A stretch of DNA of 64,000 nucleotides, from the NCBI GenBank assembly GCA_001548435.1, contig AP017308.1, positions 2,737,030 to 2,801,029 of the forward strand, read 5' to 3'. How positions within the stretch are numbered: the first letter of the stretch is position 1; each line of letters opens with the position of its first letter. Positions 9,416-17,335 of this stretch are shown here, piece after piece. The stretch comes from Leptolyngbya sp. NIES-3755 (GTDB lineage Bacteria; Cyanobacteriota; Cyanobacteriia; Leptolyngbyales; Leptolyngbyaceae). The position numbers and the translations under genes are program-made. The notes under the pieces were generated by a model. It made no database searches. It was given only the letters and a program-made list of their open reading frames with translations, and had not been told where the DNA came from.

Positions 9416-9478
9416 GTTTTGCAAAACTTCCTCAAACCAAAATTAGTAGATGTTTTGCAAAACTCCCTCAAACCAAAA
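9416..9478. repeat. Two 27-base direct repeats in the SDR-ppx spacer
   Basis: Units at 9416-9442 and 9452-9478 are identical except for one base and start 36 bases apart. Each begins with the palindrome GTTTTGCAAAAC and ends CTCAAACCAAAA. The second unit runs over the ppx stop codon (9468-9470), so the first looks like a copy of the ppx 3' end. Their role is unknown; a tail-to-tail termination or repeat-sequence origin is possible. Confidence 0.8.
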
Positions 9479-11108
9479 CAGGTGTAAGTTTTACCCCATA
9501 TCCCGCTTCAAAGCTTTCCTTTTTCACTTCCAAACTCCAAAGCTCTAACTCACAAGGATCATTCGGATGCTTGGGATGAATCAACAATTTCATCTCTTTC
9601 GGTTCTAGATTGAACTGACAGTCGATCGATTGAATCGCTCCAATCTGACGACGATCGAGCGCAACCGCCAATCGCAACAACGAATAAAGTTCTTCCACGA
9701 CCCGACGATGCCGCTTGCTGGTTAAATTTCGATAAGTCTCATGTCGTTTTTTCGGTGCATTCTTCCGATGATACCGAGCCAGATTCGCGATCGTTTCAAT
9801 TTCCATCTCGGTAAATCCAAGCAATTCCGCATGTCGAATCAAATAGTAAGAATGCTTGTGATGCGAGGAATGCCCAACATGATGCCCAGAGTTATGCAAA
9901 ATCGCCGCTGCCCAGAGTAGTATCCGCTCTTCATCTCCCCAAGCGTGTAATTTACCTTGAGTTTGATCAAACAAACTGAGCGCGAATTCTGCCACTCGTT
10001 GACTATGCTCTAAGTTCACCTGATACTTTTGAGCCGTTTTGATCACGCTGCGTTCTCGAACTGATCCTTGATAGCGCAATCGATCTTCAATCAGACCATG
10101 CGAAACCATCCAATCAACGATCACGCCTTCACGTAGCGATCGCTCACAAATGACGATCGATTCCGCTTTCAATTGCGTCATCACTTCCTGCAAAACCATC
10201 GCACCCGCAAGAATAATTTCTGCTCGTCGCTCCGATAATCCCGGAATGGCTAATCGCTCTGCCAAAGTCATCCTCCGCAGACGATTCACCCATTCTCTAA
10301 GATCTTTCAGCCACAATTCACAGCCATTGAGCGGGACTGGAACCGTTCCCAATTTTTCGCGAGCATTCAGCGCGACCAAGGTTTCGATCGTTCCCGATGT
10401 TCCCACCAATCGCGGCTGTTCTCCCGGTCTCAAATGCGATTGAAGTTCATCGATCGATCTCTCCAACATGCCGCGAATATAAGCCTGAAGTCCACCAAAT
10501 TCGACCAAACTAATTGGATCAGTCGTCACTTGTTCAGCCGTCAGTCGAACTGCTCCCACCTTTGTACTGCTCAGAGTTCGCGGCTCATGTCCATCCCCTA
10601 AAATTAACTCCGTCGAGCCGCCCCCAATATCGACAATCACATGCGGCTGATTGTTAAAATTCATCCCCGACAGCACACCAAGATAAATTCGTCGTGCTTC
10701 CTCAGTGCCAGAGATCAAATTCACCAACAATCCGAGTTCATCCTCAATCCGCTGTAAAAATGCCTGTCCATTCGGAGCTTCACGAACCGCGCTGGTTGCG
10801 ACTGCGATCGTTTGTTCCGCGTTGACACTTTTCGCGACTTCCTGACAGCGCCTCAAAGCCACCATCGCTCGATCCATCGCTTCAGCGGACAATTCGCCCG
10901 TTTTCTTACAAAAATCACCCAGTCGCACTGTTGCCTTTTCGCGTCCTACGATCGTAAATGCAGGAATATTTGGATCAATTCGGGCGATTACCATGTGAAT
11001 CGAATTTGTCCCCACATCGATCGCGGCAAGAATACGATCGCGATCGGCGGGAACATTAGGAAACATTACTGAGCTTTCTTCAGGCGGTTTTGAAAGGGAC
11101 TTTACCAT
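9468..11108 (-). CDS. ppx: Ppx/GppA-family exopolyphosphatase
   Basis: 546 residues. The N-terminal ASKHA fold has the first phosphate loop AAIDVGTNSIHMVIARI at about 28-44 and the second in HVIVDIGGGSTELILG; the Glu in SAVREAPNG is the family's conserved acidic residue. The C-terminal half (about 330-546) carries the HD-like helical part with LHNSGHHVGHSSHHKHS, typical of the long Ppx form. It removes terminal phosphates from polyphosphate, or hydrolyses pppGpp in the GppA branch; the length and HD part favour Ppx. Its last codons lie in a short direct repeat. It is divergent from the prenyltransferase at 11256. Confidence 0.93.
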   Translation of the reverse strand: MVKSLSKPPEESSVMFPNVPADRDRILAAIDVGTNSIHMVIARIDPNIPAFTIVGREKATVRLGDFCKKTGELSAEAMDRAMVALRRCQEVAKSVNAEQTIAVATSAVREAPNGQAFLQRIEDELGLLVNLISGTEEARRIYLGVLSGMNFNNQPHVIVDIGGGSTELILGDGHEPRTLSSTKVGAVRLTAEQVTTDPISLVEFGGLQAYIRGMLERSIDELQSHLRPGEQPRLVGTSGTIETLVALNAREKLGTVPVPLNGCELWLKDLREWVNRLRRMTLAERLAIPGLSERRAEIILAGAMVLQEVMTQLKAESIVICERSLREGVIVDWMVSHGLIEDRLRYQGSVRERSVIKTAQKYQVNLEHSQRVAEFALSLFDQTQGKLHAWGDEERILLWAAAILHNSGHHVGHSSHHKHSYYLIRHAELLGFTEMEIETIANLARYHRKNAPKKRHETYRNLTSKRHRRVVEELYSLLRLAVALDRRQIGAIQSIDCQFNLEPKEMKLLIHPKHPNDPCELELWSLEVKKESFEAGYGVKLTPVLV

Positions 11109-11255
11109 GACGTACTGCGATCGAAGAGATGGACGAGTGCGAGGGAACAGCGAACAAGATTGTTTCTAAACTAAGGTTCTACCGCAATTCCTGAGCAATT
11201 CAGCGGATTTTTGGTCAAGAACCGCGCTAAGTTCTTCTTATAGACTTGCGATCGA

Positions 11256-12161
11256 ATGTGTATGTGGACTCAGCCGAACCCCTCTTCAGAACCGACATGG
11301 CTCATCATTGCGCGATTATTGCGCTGGCATAAACCCGAAGGACGACTTATTCTAATGATTCCAGCGCTATGGGCTGTGTTCCTGGCATCAGGAGGAACGC
11401 CGCCTTGGTTACTGGTGGTCATCATTATTTTAGGCACGTTAGCGACGAGTGCGGCGGGTTGTGTAGCAAATGATTTATGGGATCGCAATATTGATCCGCA
11501 TGTGGAACGAACCCGCGATCGTCCTTTGGCTTCGAGAGCACTGTCTGTCAAAGTCGGAATCGTGGTGGGTATCGTTTCGCTCCTTTGTGCGGCAGGATTA
11601 GCGCTATTTTTGAATCCGCTCACCTTTTGGCTGTGTGTCGCAGCCGTTCCGGTGATTTTGCTGTATCCCGCTGCGAAACGAGTTTTTCCTGTGCCGCAAT
11701 TAGTTTTGTCGATCGCCTGGGGTTTCGCGGTTCTAATCAGTTGGAGTGCCGTCAGTTGTAACACAACCTCAAACGCTTCTTGCCTACCTCAAGCAATGTG
11801 GCTTCTCTGGGGGGCAACGGTACTTTGGACATTAGGATTTGACACCGTTTACGCCATGTCCGATCGCGAAGACGATAAACGAATTGGCGTGAAATCGAGT
11901 GCGTTATTTTTTGGACGATATGCCCCTTATGCAATTGCAGCTTTCTACGTTGGAACCGTTCTGATTCTCGCAAAACTCGGAATCGTCATGCAGTTAAACG
12001 TTTGGTACTGGGGCGCATTGGGATTAAGCGCGATCGTCTGGGCATGGCAATCTTACAAATTAGCTCAACCTACGATTCCAACGCCTTTCTACGCTTTCAG
12101 CTTCAAGCAAAATGTTTGGATTGGATTTCTTTTACTCGCTGGCATGATTGCCGGAAGCTAA
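11256..12161 (+). CDS. 4-hydroxybenzoate polyprenyltransferase (UbiA family), plastoquinone pathway
   Basis: 301 residues with about eight membrane helices. The two Asp-rich prenyl-diphosphate motifs are intact: NDLWDRNIDPHVERTRDRP and DTVYAMSDREDDKRIG. In cyanobacteria this protein joins a solanesyl-length chain to 4-hydroxybenzoate, an early step to plastoquinone-9. The soluble N-terminus ends with LLRWHKPEGRLILMIPALWA, as in this group. The start may be the ATG at 11256 or the one at 11262. It overlaps the next, convergent gene by 4 bases. The family is certain; the substrate follows from the organism, since cyanobacteria lack ubiquinone. Confidence 0.92.
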   Translation: MCMWTQPNPSSEPTWLIIARLLRWHKPEGRLILMIPALWAVFLASGGTPPWLLVVIIILGTLATSAAGCVANDLWDRNIDPHVERTRDRPLASRALSVKVGIVVGIVSLLCAAGLALFLNPLTFWLCVAAVPVILLYPAAKRVFPVPQLVLSIAWGFAVLISWSAVSCNTTSNASCLPQAMWLLWGATVLWTLGFDTVYAMSDREDDKRIGVKSSALFFGRYAPYAIAAFYVGTVLILAKLGIVMQLNVWYWGALGLSAIVWAWQSYKLAQPTIPTPFYAFSFKQNVWIGFLLLAGMIAGS

Positions 12162-12784
12162 TCGATCCATTCGGTTTGCACAAAATGTGCGGGACGACCC
12201 CAAGAATCTTGAACGATCGACACATCTCGCACTCTGAGATTGAACGGAATCGAAGTCGTCACATATTGCTGTACGAATCGTCCTAATTCGGGTGCAAGTT
12301 GAGAAGCCGTGGTTGCTGCGACCCCCAGTCCGACTAATTGTTCGATCGGGTTTCGCGGCAAAATCAAATGAATTCCGAATGCGATCGAGGCAGTCAATAA
12401 CATTCCAACTGAAAGATTCGTCCCACAGCGAGGATGCACAGCCAAATTCCATTCTCCGGTCGTAATCCGCTCTAACGCTTGATTCACAGCCCGTTTCACT
12501 TCAGCCGTATTCGCCTGCCCATACAAATAGAAGCCTTGTTCCGTCGAGAGTCCACCTAAACCGCTGTTATCCGTCCAGTCAGGTGGCGCAATTCTACGAT
12601 CGAGCAATCCACTCAAAATCCAAACGGTTGCATGTTCGAGTGCATGAACCTGCCGCACCATCAGCATTTCCCGCACTCCAGGAACAAATCCAATCTGCTG
12701 AAGCAACTCCGTATCCTGAGAAGCCTGAGGAGTTGGCAACAAAGAATTTAAAAACGTATCAAACTCAGAAACACTGGCAGTCAT
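12158..12784 (-). CDS. Conserved cyanobacterial protein of unknown function (DUF6391-like)
   Basis: 208 residues. The central part has VRQVHALEHATVWILSG, with two His in H-A-L-E-H that look like a metal or active-site motif, and VHPRCGTNLSVGMLLTASIAF, which starts a hydrophobic stretch. Two to three weak membrane segments lie between about 125 and 175. From memory this arrangement belongs to a DUF found in cyanobacteria (DUF6391), but I cannot verify it here. It ends in a 4-base convergent overlap with the prenyltransferase. No function is proposed. Confidence 0.75.
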   Translation of the reverse strand: MTASVSEFDTFLNSLLPTPQASQDTELLQQIGFVPGVREMLMVRQVHALEHATVWILSGLLDRRIAPPDWTDNSGLGGLSTEQGFYLYGQANTAEVKRAVNQALERITTGEWNLAVHPRCGTNLSVGMLLTASIAFGIHLILPRNPIEQLVGLGVAATTASQLAPELGRFVQQYVTTSIPFNLRVRDVSIVQDSWGRPAHFVQTEWID

Positions 12785-12884
12785 AACAACGCAACTTCGG
12801 GAAACCGCGCTAAAGGATCAGTGTTTCAACTCTAGCGTCTGTCTCCCGAAGTTGTCCGAAGGCTGTTGCAAATTGTGACGAGTT

Positions 12885-13670
12885 TTAGCCGAAGAAACTG
12901 AGACTTGGCATCATCGCCGTGGGTGCGGGAGGGGCGGGAGGTGCGCCCGGTGCAGTAGAGGGAGCCGCTGGACTACCGACTGCACGAGCCACTTCAACAC
13001 CATTCTGTTCCAAAATCACGATCGGGTCTGACCCACTATTCATTTCAATTCGCTTCACCAAAACTTGTCCGTTTGAAATCCGCTGTCCAACTTGTACATA
13101 GCGGCTAGTGGATTCATTCGGAGCTTGTACGATCGCTTGAGGAACACCAGCCACGACAATTACGCCTGTGACTTGAACCGCTTTCGCTAAGGTCGGATCG
13201 GGCAACGGCGGCAACGATTTAATCGGCGACTTCGGTTCTGGTTTCGGAGTGGTTCTCGGTTGAACAGGTCTCTCTGGAGTCTCAGGTCTTGCTTGTGGAG
13301 CAGGTGAGGATGATTGCCCTTCAGGCTGCACGATCGGAACCTTGAACGAGACGAGCGGGGGAACACTAGAAAACGGATCTTTTCCAGTGGTGATTCCTCG
13401 TTGAACTTGTCTTGCTCGTTCGTCTGGATTGGTCGATTGCAGCAAACCCGCAATTCGATTCCCTGAACCCTTCTTCGTTGTATCTTTAGCAGGAACCGTC
13501 GGTTTTGCGAAAGATTGAGCAGGGGTTGACGAGTTCGCTGCTGGAGAAGGGCTGGCTTCGGTCACAACCGTTTCTTCACCGACTGTACAGCCACTCATCC
13601 AAAGCATTAACGCCCCTGCACAGACAACTTTTGTACTCCGCGAAATTCGCTTTGTGAACCGCTTGCTCAT
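12885..13670 (-). CDS. Proline-rich lipoprotein with PilP/GspC-like C-terminal domain
   Basis: 261 residues. The start is set at the ATG at 13670, which follows a GGGAG ribosome site; a TTG four codons earlier is less likely. Residues 1-28 form a basic, hydrophobic signal ending LMLWMSGC, a lipobox whose Cys would be lipidated. A long Pro/Ser/Lys-rich linker (about 35-165) follows, then a compact domain (about 170-235) beginning KAVQVTGVIVVAGVPQAIVQ and continuing with GQRISNGQVLVKRIE, which resembles the small beta domain of PilP and GspC. That would place it between inner membrane and outer-membrane secretin in a type IV pilus. The tail is Pro/Ala-rich. sigF, a pilus regulator in Synechocystis, is upstream on the same strand. 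The PilP-like call is inference. Confidence 0.7.
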   Translation of the reverse strand: MSKRFTKRISRSTKVVCAGALMLWMSGCTVGEETVVTEASPSPAANSSTPAQSFAKPTVPAKDTTKKGSGNRIAGLLQSTNPDERARQVQRGITTGKDPFSSVPPLVSFKVPIVQPEGQSSSPAPQARPETPERPVQPRTTPKPEPKSPIKSLPPLPDPTLAKAVQVTGVIVVAGVPQAIVQAPNESTSRYVQVGQRISNGQVLVKRIEMNSGSDPIVILEQNGVEVARAVGSPAAPSTAPGAPPAPPAPTAMMPSLSFFG

Positions 13671-13834
13671 GATCACTCCCAAAAATTCGACTCTTGACTT
13701 CGCCTCGATCGCTGTTCACAGTCCAAGTTTGAAATGACCCACAACAGAGAACGATCTAGGGTTAGTGTGCCCCGGTTGGCTCGATTTGTCGCTCTGAGGA
13801 AAATTTTTGGGTAGATTTTCGGAGCCGTTTCAGA

Positions 13835-14608
13835 TCAAGCTTCGCTACAGGTCATGATCGCTTGCAGTTTTTGCAGTCCTTTTTTCACCTGCCGAGAAAC
13901 CGTGACCGCACTAATTCCTAAGCGTTCGGCAGTCTCTTTCTGGGTCAGGTCATATAAAAAGACGAATTCCAAAACTTCGCGAGTTCGGTGCTCCAATTGT
14001 ACTAAAGCCTGCTGAAGTCGAATTTGATCTTCCTGTGCCAGTTGGAAACTGCGATACCGAGAATCCGGAACCAGATCACCCAAAAACGCTGTTCCATCTT
14101 CGTCACCGACCGGAGCATCTAGGCTGAGGAGCGCTCGATTTTGAGCCGAGAGCCGAATTTCTTGCCATTCCTCGATCGAGATTTCCAATGCGGACGCAAT
14201 CTCTAAATCGCTCGGTGCTCTCCGATGTTCTGCTTGAAACTCTCGAATAACCCAAACGGCTTGACGTTGAAGGGCTTGCCAACGACGCGGAATTCTCACC
14301 GACGGACTTTTATCGCGTAGATAGTGCTGAATTTCGCCCCTGATATACGGAATTGCGAACGAGCTAAAAGCGTGACCTTTCGACATATCAAAACGCTCGA
14401 TCGCACGAATCAACCCGATCGATCCCACTTGAAGCAGATCATCGTAATTCTCCGTACACTGATTCACCCAATGATGAGCTTCTTTTCTCACCAATCCGAT
14501 ATTCAATTCAACCAATTGGTTTCGGACAGAAGCCGATCCCGACTTTTGATATTCGCGGAGAAGTTGCAACGTTTCGCTTCTTAAATCGCTGGAAACAAGA
14601 TTAGGCAT
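13835..14608 (-). CDS. sigF: Group 3 RNA polymerase sigma factor, SigF type
   Basis: 257 residues with sigma region 2 (DDLLQVGSIGLIRAIERFD then FSSFAIPYIRGEIQHYLRD), region 3 and region 4 with a clear helix-turn-helix (LTQKETAERLGISAVTVSR). The lack of region 1.1 and the region 2 sequence are those of the sigma-B/F/G group, called SigF in cyanobacteria. In Synechocystis SigF is needed for pilin gene expression and motility, which would fit the PilP-like lipoprotein gene just downstream on the same strand (164 bases apart). No anti-sigma factor gene is seen nearby. Confidence 0.9.
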   Translation of the reverse strand: MPNLVSSDLRSETLQLLREYQKSGSASVRNQLVELNIGLVRKEAHHWVNQCTENYDDLLQVGSIGLIRAIERFDMSKGHAFSSFAIPYIRGEIQHYLRDKSPSVRIPRRWQALQRQAVWVIREFQAEHRRAPSDLEIASALEISIEEWQEIRLSAQNRALLSLDAPVGDEDGTAFLGDLVPDSRYRSFQLAQEDQIRLQQALVQLEHRTREVLEFVFLYDLTQKETAERLGISAVTVSRQVKKGLQKLQAIMTCSEA

Positions 14609-14874
14609 GACGAAGTTCAGTAAGTGCTTAAGAAGATGTCAAACCCGATTTTTAGACGGCTTCTGAACAAAACTGTGATGGTAGAAATCACACCCAGAAA
14701 GCGATCGGACTTCGGAGAACAAAAGACAGAATTTCTGTTCACTTCTTAGTGACAAATTAAACTTATTTCCTGCACTGAAAGCATTCAACGGCATTTCCAC
14801 GGAACGTTGAACAGCGGTGATTTCGGTCACTTTTGGGACTGATTTCAAACAATTTTAATAAAGAGTTTTTTCCC
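14609..14874. other. Spacer between sigF and psbO
   Basis: About 270 bases upstream of sigF. It must hold the sigF promoter, but I see no convincing -10/-35 pair and no RNA gene. A 69-codon minus-strand frame here lacks a ribosome site and family resemblance and is not called. The psbO terminator follows at 14875. Confidence 0.5.
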
Positions 14875-14900
14875 AATAAAAAAGGGGCATTTCGCCCCTA
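14875..14900 (-). terminator. Rho-independent terminator of psbO
   Basis: Read on the minus strand, AGGGGC-GAAAT-GCCCCT forms a 6-bp GC-rich stem with a 5-base loop (14883-14899), followed at once by a run of T. It lies 60 bases past the psbO stop codon. Confidence 0.88.
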
Positions 14901-14960
14901 ATTGCCAATATTTCGAGAACCGATCGATTTTACGATCGCTCAATTCCAAACGTCATCAAA

Positions 14961-15785
14961 CTAAGCGTTCGGTGCGACTCGTGCATAGAACAAGCCACGA
15001 ATCTTCACGTCGCTTGCTTCACGAGATCCCATATCGGTTTCGGAAGGCTGTTCGCTTTCAAACGTGCCTGCAATTTCACCCGATGCACTGTCAATCTTCG
15101 CTACTTGCAGCGAGATCGTTCCTTTATCAAGCTGGAATCGCTTGACATTCTCTTTTCTCAGTTCTTCCGAATCTGCCGAAGCTGGAAGTGCAACCGCATT
15201 ATCATATCCGGTAGTCAAACCGCGACCTTTCGGATCGAGGAAGTTAGAAGTCCGATAAGACGGAACGCGGAACTGTCCGATGAAGTCGGTCGAAGTGTTG
15301 ATGCTAGCTGAACCGGGAGCGGTAGTCGCCTCCAGTCCTTTGATCGTGAACAAGAACGGAACTCGTTCGCCACCCGGCAATTGAACGGTGATTGCTTGGA
15401 AGTCAAGACCGTCTTCTTCTTTGAAGGTCAAGCTACCGTCGCTGTTCGCCGTCAAAGTTCCCGAAACCGCATCGATCGACGATGTGTAACGGGTCATCAC
15501 TTTAGCCGGGACGAATTCAGCTTCCCGACGCTTGTTCGCGGATTCTTCCTTCACGAAGTAGGTCGTCGGTTGTAGGCATAATCCAGTGATCGAATAGGTT
15601 TTGCCGTTTTCGATCGGGAGTGAGCCGCGAGATGTTTCCTCAATTTGGGGGCAGCTATTGGCTAAGCCTGTGCCCCGAATTTGCTCATACGTGAGTCCTT
15701 CCGCACTCTGCGCGGGTTCACTACAAGCAGTTAAAACACTCAGGCAGAACGCCAGCAGTGTCACAAAGAATGCGCGATACCTCAT
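14961..15785 (-). CDS. psbO: Photosystem II manganese-stabilising protein PsbO
   Basis: 274-residue precursor. PsbO binds the lumenal face of photosystem II and stabilises the Mn4CaO5 cluster. Residues 1-27 are a signal with a lipobox-like LSVLTACSE, followed by the mature start GLTYEQIRGTGLANSCPQI. The second Cys of the conserved disulfide is in ITGLCLQPTTYF. GGERVPFLFTIKG, FRVPSYRTSNFLDPKGRG and GYDNAVALPA are signature stretches. The ATG at 15785 has a GAGG site before it, whereas the frame extends only to a TTG upstream. It has its own terminator and a 240-base upstream region, and stands beside psbM, psbB and psbT. Confidence 0.97.
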   Translation of the reverse strand: MRYRAFFVTLLAFCLSVLTACSEPAQSAEGLTYEQIRGTGLANSCPQIEETSRGSLPIENGKTYSITGLCLQPTTYFVKEESANKRREAEFVPAKVMTRYTSSIDAVSGTLTANSDGSLTFKEEDGLDFQAITVQLPGGERVPFLFTIKGLEATTAPGSASINTSTDFIGQFRVPSYRTSNFLDPKGRGLTTGYDNAVALPASADSEELRKENVKRFQLDKGTISLQVAKIDSASGEIAGTFESEQPSETDMGSREASDVKIRGLFYARVAPNA

Positions 15786-16026
15786 GGTCAACCTCAAAGT
15801 AATGTAAAAATTCTGTCAGGGTGATTTGTCACTGCTGTACAGATCTCGTCGAGTTTCTATAAATTCTGGTTTGGTTTTGATCGAACCTCTCATAGCATTT
15901 TACAGATATTCGTAATCTTTTTAAGAATCGGGGCTAGAGAACTCTTTTACAGTAAGTTCGGCAACGGTTGAATTTGCCAAAACGCGATACGGTATTAAAG
16001 CTTTGGGGCGTATGAGGAGTGGTGGT

Positions 16027-16377
16027 ATGGATGATGATGCAATGCTCAGAGACTATACGAAGAGCGGAACAGATGAGATTACGCTGAAGTCACCGGAGCT
16101 TGAGGAGTTGGCTCGATCGATCAGAGCGATCGCACAACAATTTACAGGCGATGGAATGGAACTTTTGGCGTTACTGAGAGTGCTTGAAATTTTGCATCGT
16201 GAAATTCGTGAAGGACTGTTTCAGGACGCACTCCCCACCAATCGTCAAGCCCTTTACTCCCTGTTAAGAGATATTGAAGCGACGGGGGGATGGCCCTACA
16301 TTCATCGGATGCGACTTCAAGAATTTCTAAGCAAAATGATTGAACAAGAGAAAAGCCATACGGAACCTGAGAAATAG
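16027..16377 (+). CDS. Small conserved protein of unknown function next to psbO
   Basis: 116 residues, soluble and helical, with no Cys and no membrane segment. The start is placed at the ATG at 16027 because AGGAG lies 7 bases upstream; ATG 16012 is an alternative. After an acidic N-terminus (MDDDAMLRDYTKSG), residues about 20-110 form amphipathic helices: ELEELARSIRAIAQQFTGD, LLALLRVLEILHREIREGLF and ALYSLLRDIEATGGWPYIHR. I do not recognise a named domain. It is divergent from psbO and convergent with psbM. Location suggests a photosynthesis-related role, but that is a guess. Confidence 0.75.
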   Translation: MDDDAMLRDYTKSGTDEITLKSPELEELARSIRAIAQQFTGDGMELLALLRVLEILHREIREGLFQDALPTNRQALYSLLRDIEATGGWPYIHRMRLQEFLSKMIEQEKSHTEPEK

Positions 16378-16385
16378 CTTCCCAA

Positions 16386-16422
16386 TCAAAAAACGCCAAA
16401 GATGAAAAATCCTTAGCGTTTT
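16386..16422 (-). terminator. Terminator of psbM
   Basis: On the minus strand AAAACGC pairs with GCGTTTT, with further pairs inside (AAGGA with TCTTT), followed by a run of six T. It lies 24 bases past the psbM stop. The stem could also serve the plus-strand 116-residue gene ending at 16377, though no T run follows on that side. Confidence 0.8.
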
Positions 16423-16445
16423 CTGAACGAGACTGTAAAGTTTTA

Positions 16446-16559
16446 TTACTCGTCTTTCGTCTGACGGCTGGCAGTTTGGATATAGAGAATCAGCAGAAAC
16501 ACGCTTGGCACAAGCACAAACAAAATCGACGCAATAAATCCCAAATCATTAACTTGCAT
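16446..16559 (-). CDS. psbM: Photosystem II reaction centre protein M
   Basis: A 37-residue frame, [20 protein letters not shown] then [17 protein letters not shown], matching PsbM over its whole length. The single membrane helix (about 5-27) sits at the photosystem II dimer interface. An AGAAGGGA site lies before the ATG. It follows the ferredoxin gene by 47 bases on the same strand and ends in its own terminator, so it is probably co-transcribed with the ferredoxin. Confidence 0.97.
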   Translation of the reverse strand: MQVNDLGFIASILFVLVPSVFLLILYIQTASRQTKDE

Positions 16560-16606
16560 AAAGCCCGATCCCTTCTAAACTCGGCATCAACACTCTAAGA
16601 ATACCA

Positions 16607-16984
16607 CTAAGGTTTGGTCTTAACGCTGACTGGACCGTTCACTAATGCTTGACACGCGAGGCGATAGGAAGCGGGTTTTTTCTTCAATTTCCGTTCTTCA
16701 AAGGCGGTGCGGGGAGAAAGATTTTCCAAGCCTTCGGTGACTTCTACAATGCAAGTGCCACACTGCCCGTAGCCGCCACAGTTCATCAATTTGCCACCAA
16801 ACGTGTAGAGATCGACTTGATTCTCGATCGCTTTAATCCGCAAATTTGCCCCTTGTGCCGCGACTACTTCTTTACCTTCTTTCACAAAATTGATCGAGGC
16901 AGACTGGAACGCAGGTTTGGGCGCTTCTACGACGACTTCTTCAATGGGTTCAACAGATTGGAGATCAGTGTCTGCGGGTTGCAT
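16607..16984 (-). CDS. 2Fe-2S ferredoxin-type protein beside psbB
   Basis: 125 residues. An acidic N-terminal extension (about 1-28, rich in E, V and P) precedes a ferredoxin fold starting [20 protein letters not shown]. Four Cys fit a 2Fe-2S cluster: C69, C75 and C78 in [11 protein letters not shown], and C111 in YRLACQA. The spacing C-x5-C-x2-C is that of plant- and adrenodoxin-type ferredoxins. In many cyanobacteria such a ferredoxin gene lies between psbM and psbB, as here. Its electron partner is not known to me. It is divergent from psbB across a 351-base spacer. Confidence 0.9.
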   Translation of the reverse strand: MQPADTDLQSVEPIEEVVVEAPKPAFQSASINFVKEGKEVVAAQGANLRIKAIENQVDLYTFGGKLMNCGGYGQCGTCIVEVTEGLENLSPRTAFEERKLKKKPASYRLACQALVNGPVSVKTKP

Positions 16985-17335
16985 AGTCTTCCTCTCGAAG
17001 AGAATTTAGTGATAAAAATGCTTTCTTTAGTTGTACCTCATTTTGTTCAGGAATTAAGAATTATTAAGAAGTGAAACGTAAGTAAGTGGCGGAATTTCAG
17101 ACGATCGCTCATTCGCTTGCAAAGGTTTCTAACACTGGTTACACTTCTTTATACACTTTCATTTTTTATGAATCCCTTGTCAGGGTCGCGCTTTAACGCT
17201 GTAAATCACAGTGGAATCGCGTTCACTACGGGGTTACGGGCTGCCTTGTCTGGTAAAGTTACCAGTATTAGGCACTTTAACAAAAGGCTGAAAGAAGCGT
17301 TGCAGTAGACGTAATTTAGAGGAGGAGAGTAGTCA
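16985..17335. promoter_or_regulatory. Divergent ferredoxin/psbB control region
   Basis: A 351-base spacer with no gene. It contains a candidate psbB promoter, TTGCAA at 17117-17122 and TACACT at 17140-17145 with a 17-base gap; a second -10-like TATACA lies at 17150. The 7-base inverted repeat CTGGTAAAGTTACCAG is at 17250-17265, inside the predicted psbB leader. A strong ribosome site GGAGGAGAG is at 17321-17329. A 63-codon frame within it has no support as a gene. Confidence 0.5.

Noticed and set aside
14639-14848. 69-codon minus-strand frame between sigF and psbO
   Set aside because: No ribosome site, no family likeness, and biased composition; likely noncoding.
16003-16026. Earlier TTG start for the 116-residue gene
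   Set aside because: The ATG at 16027 has a proper AGGAG site, and the longer start has none.
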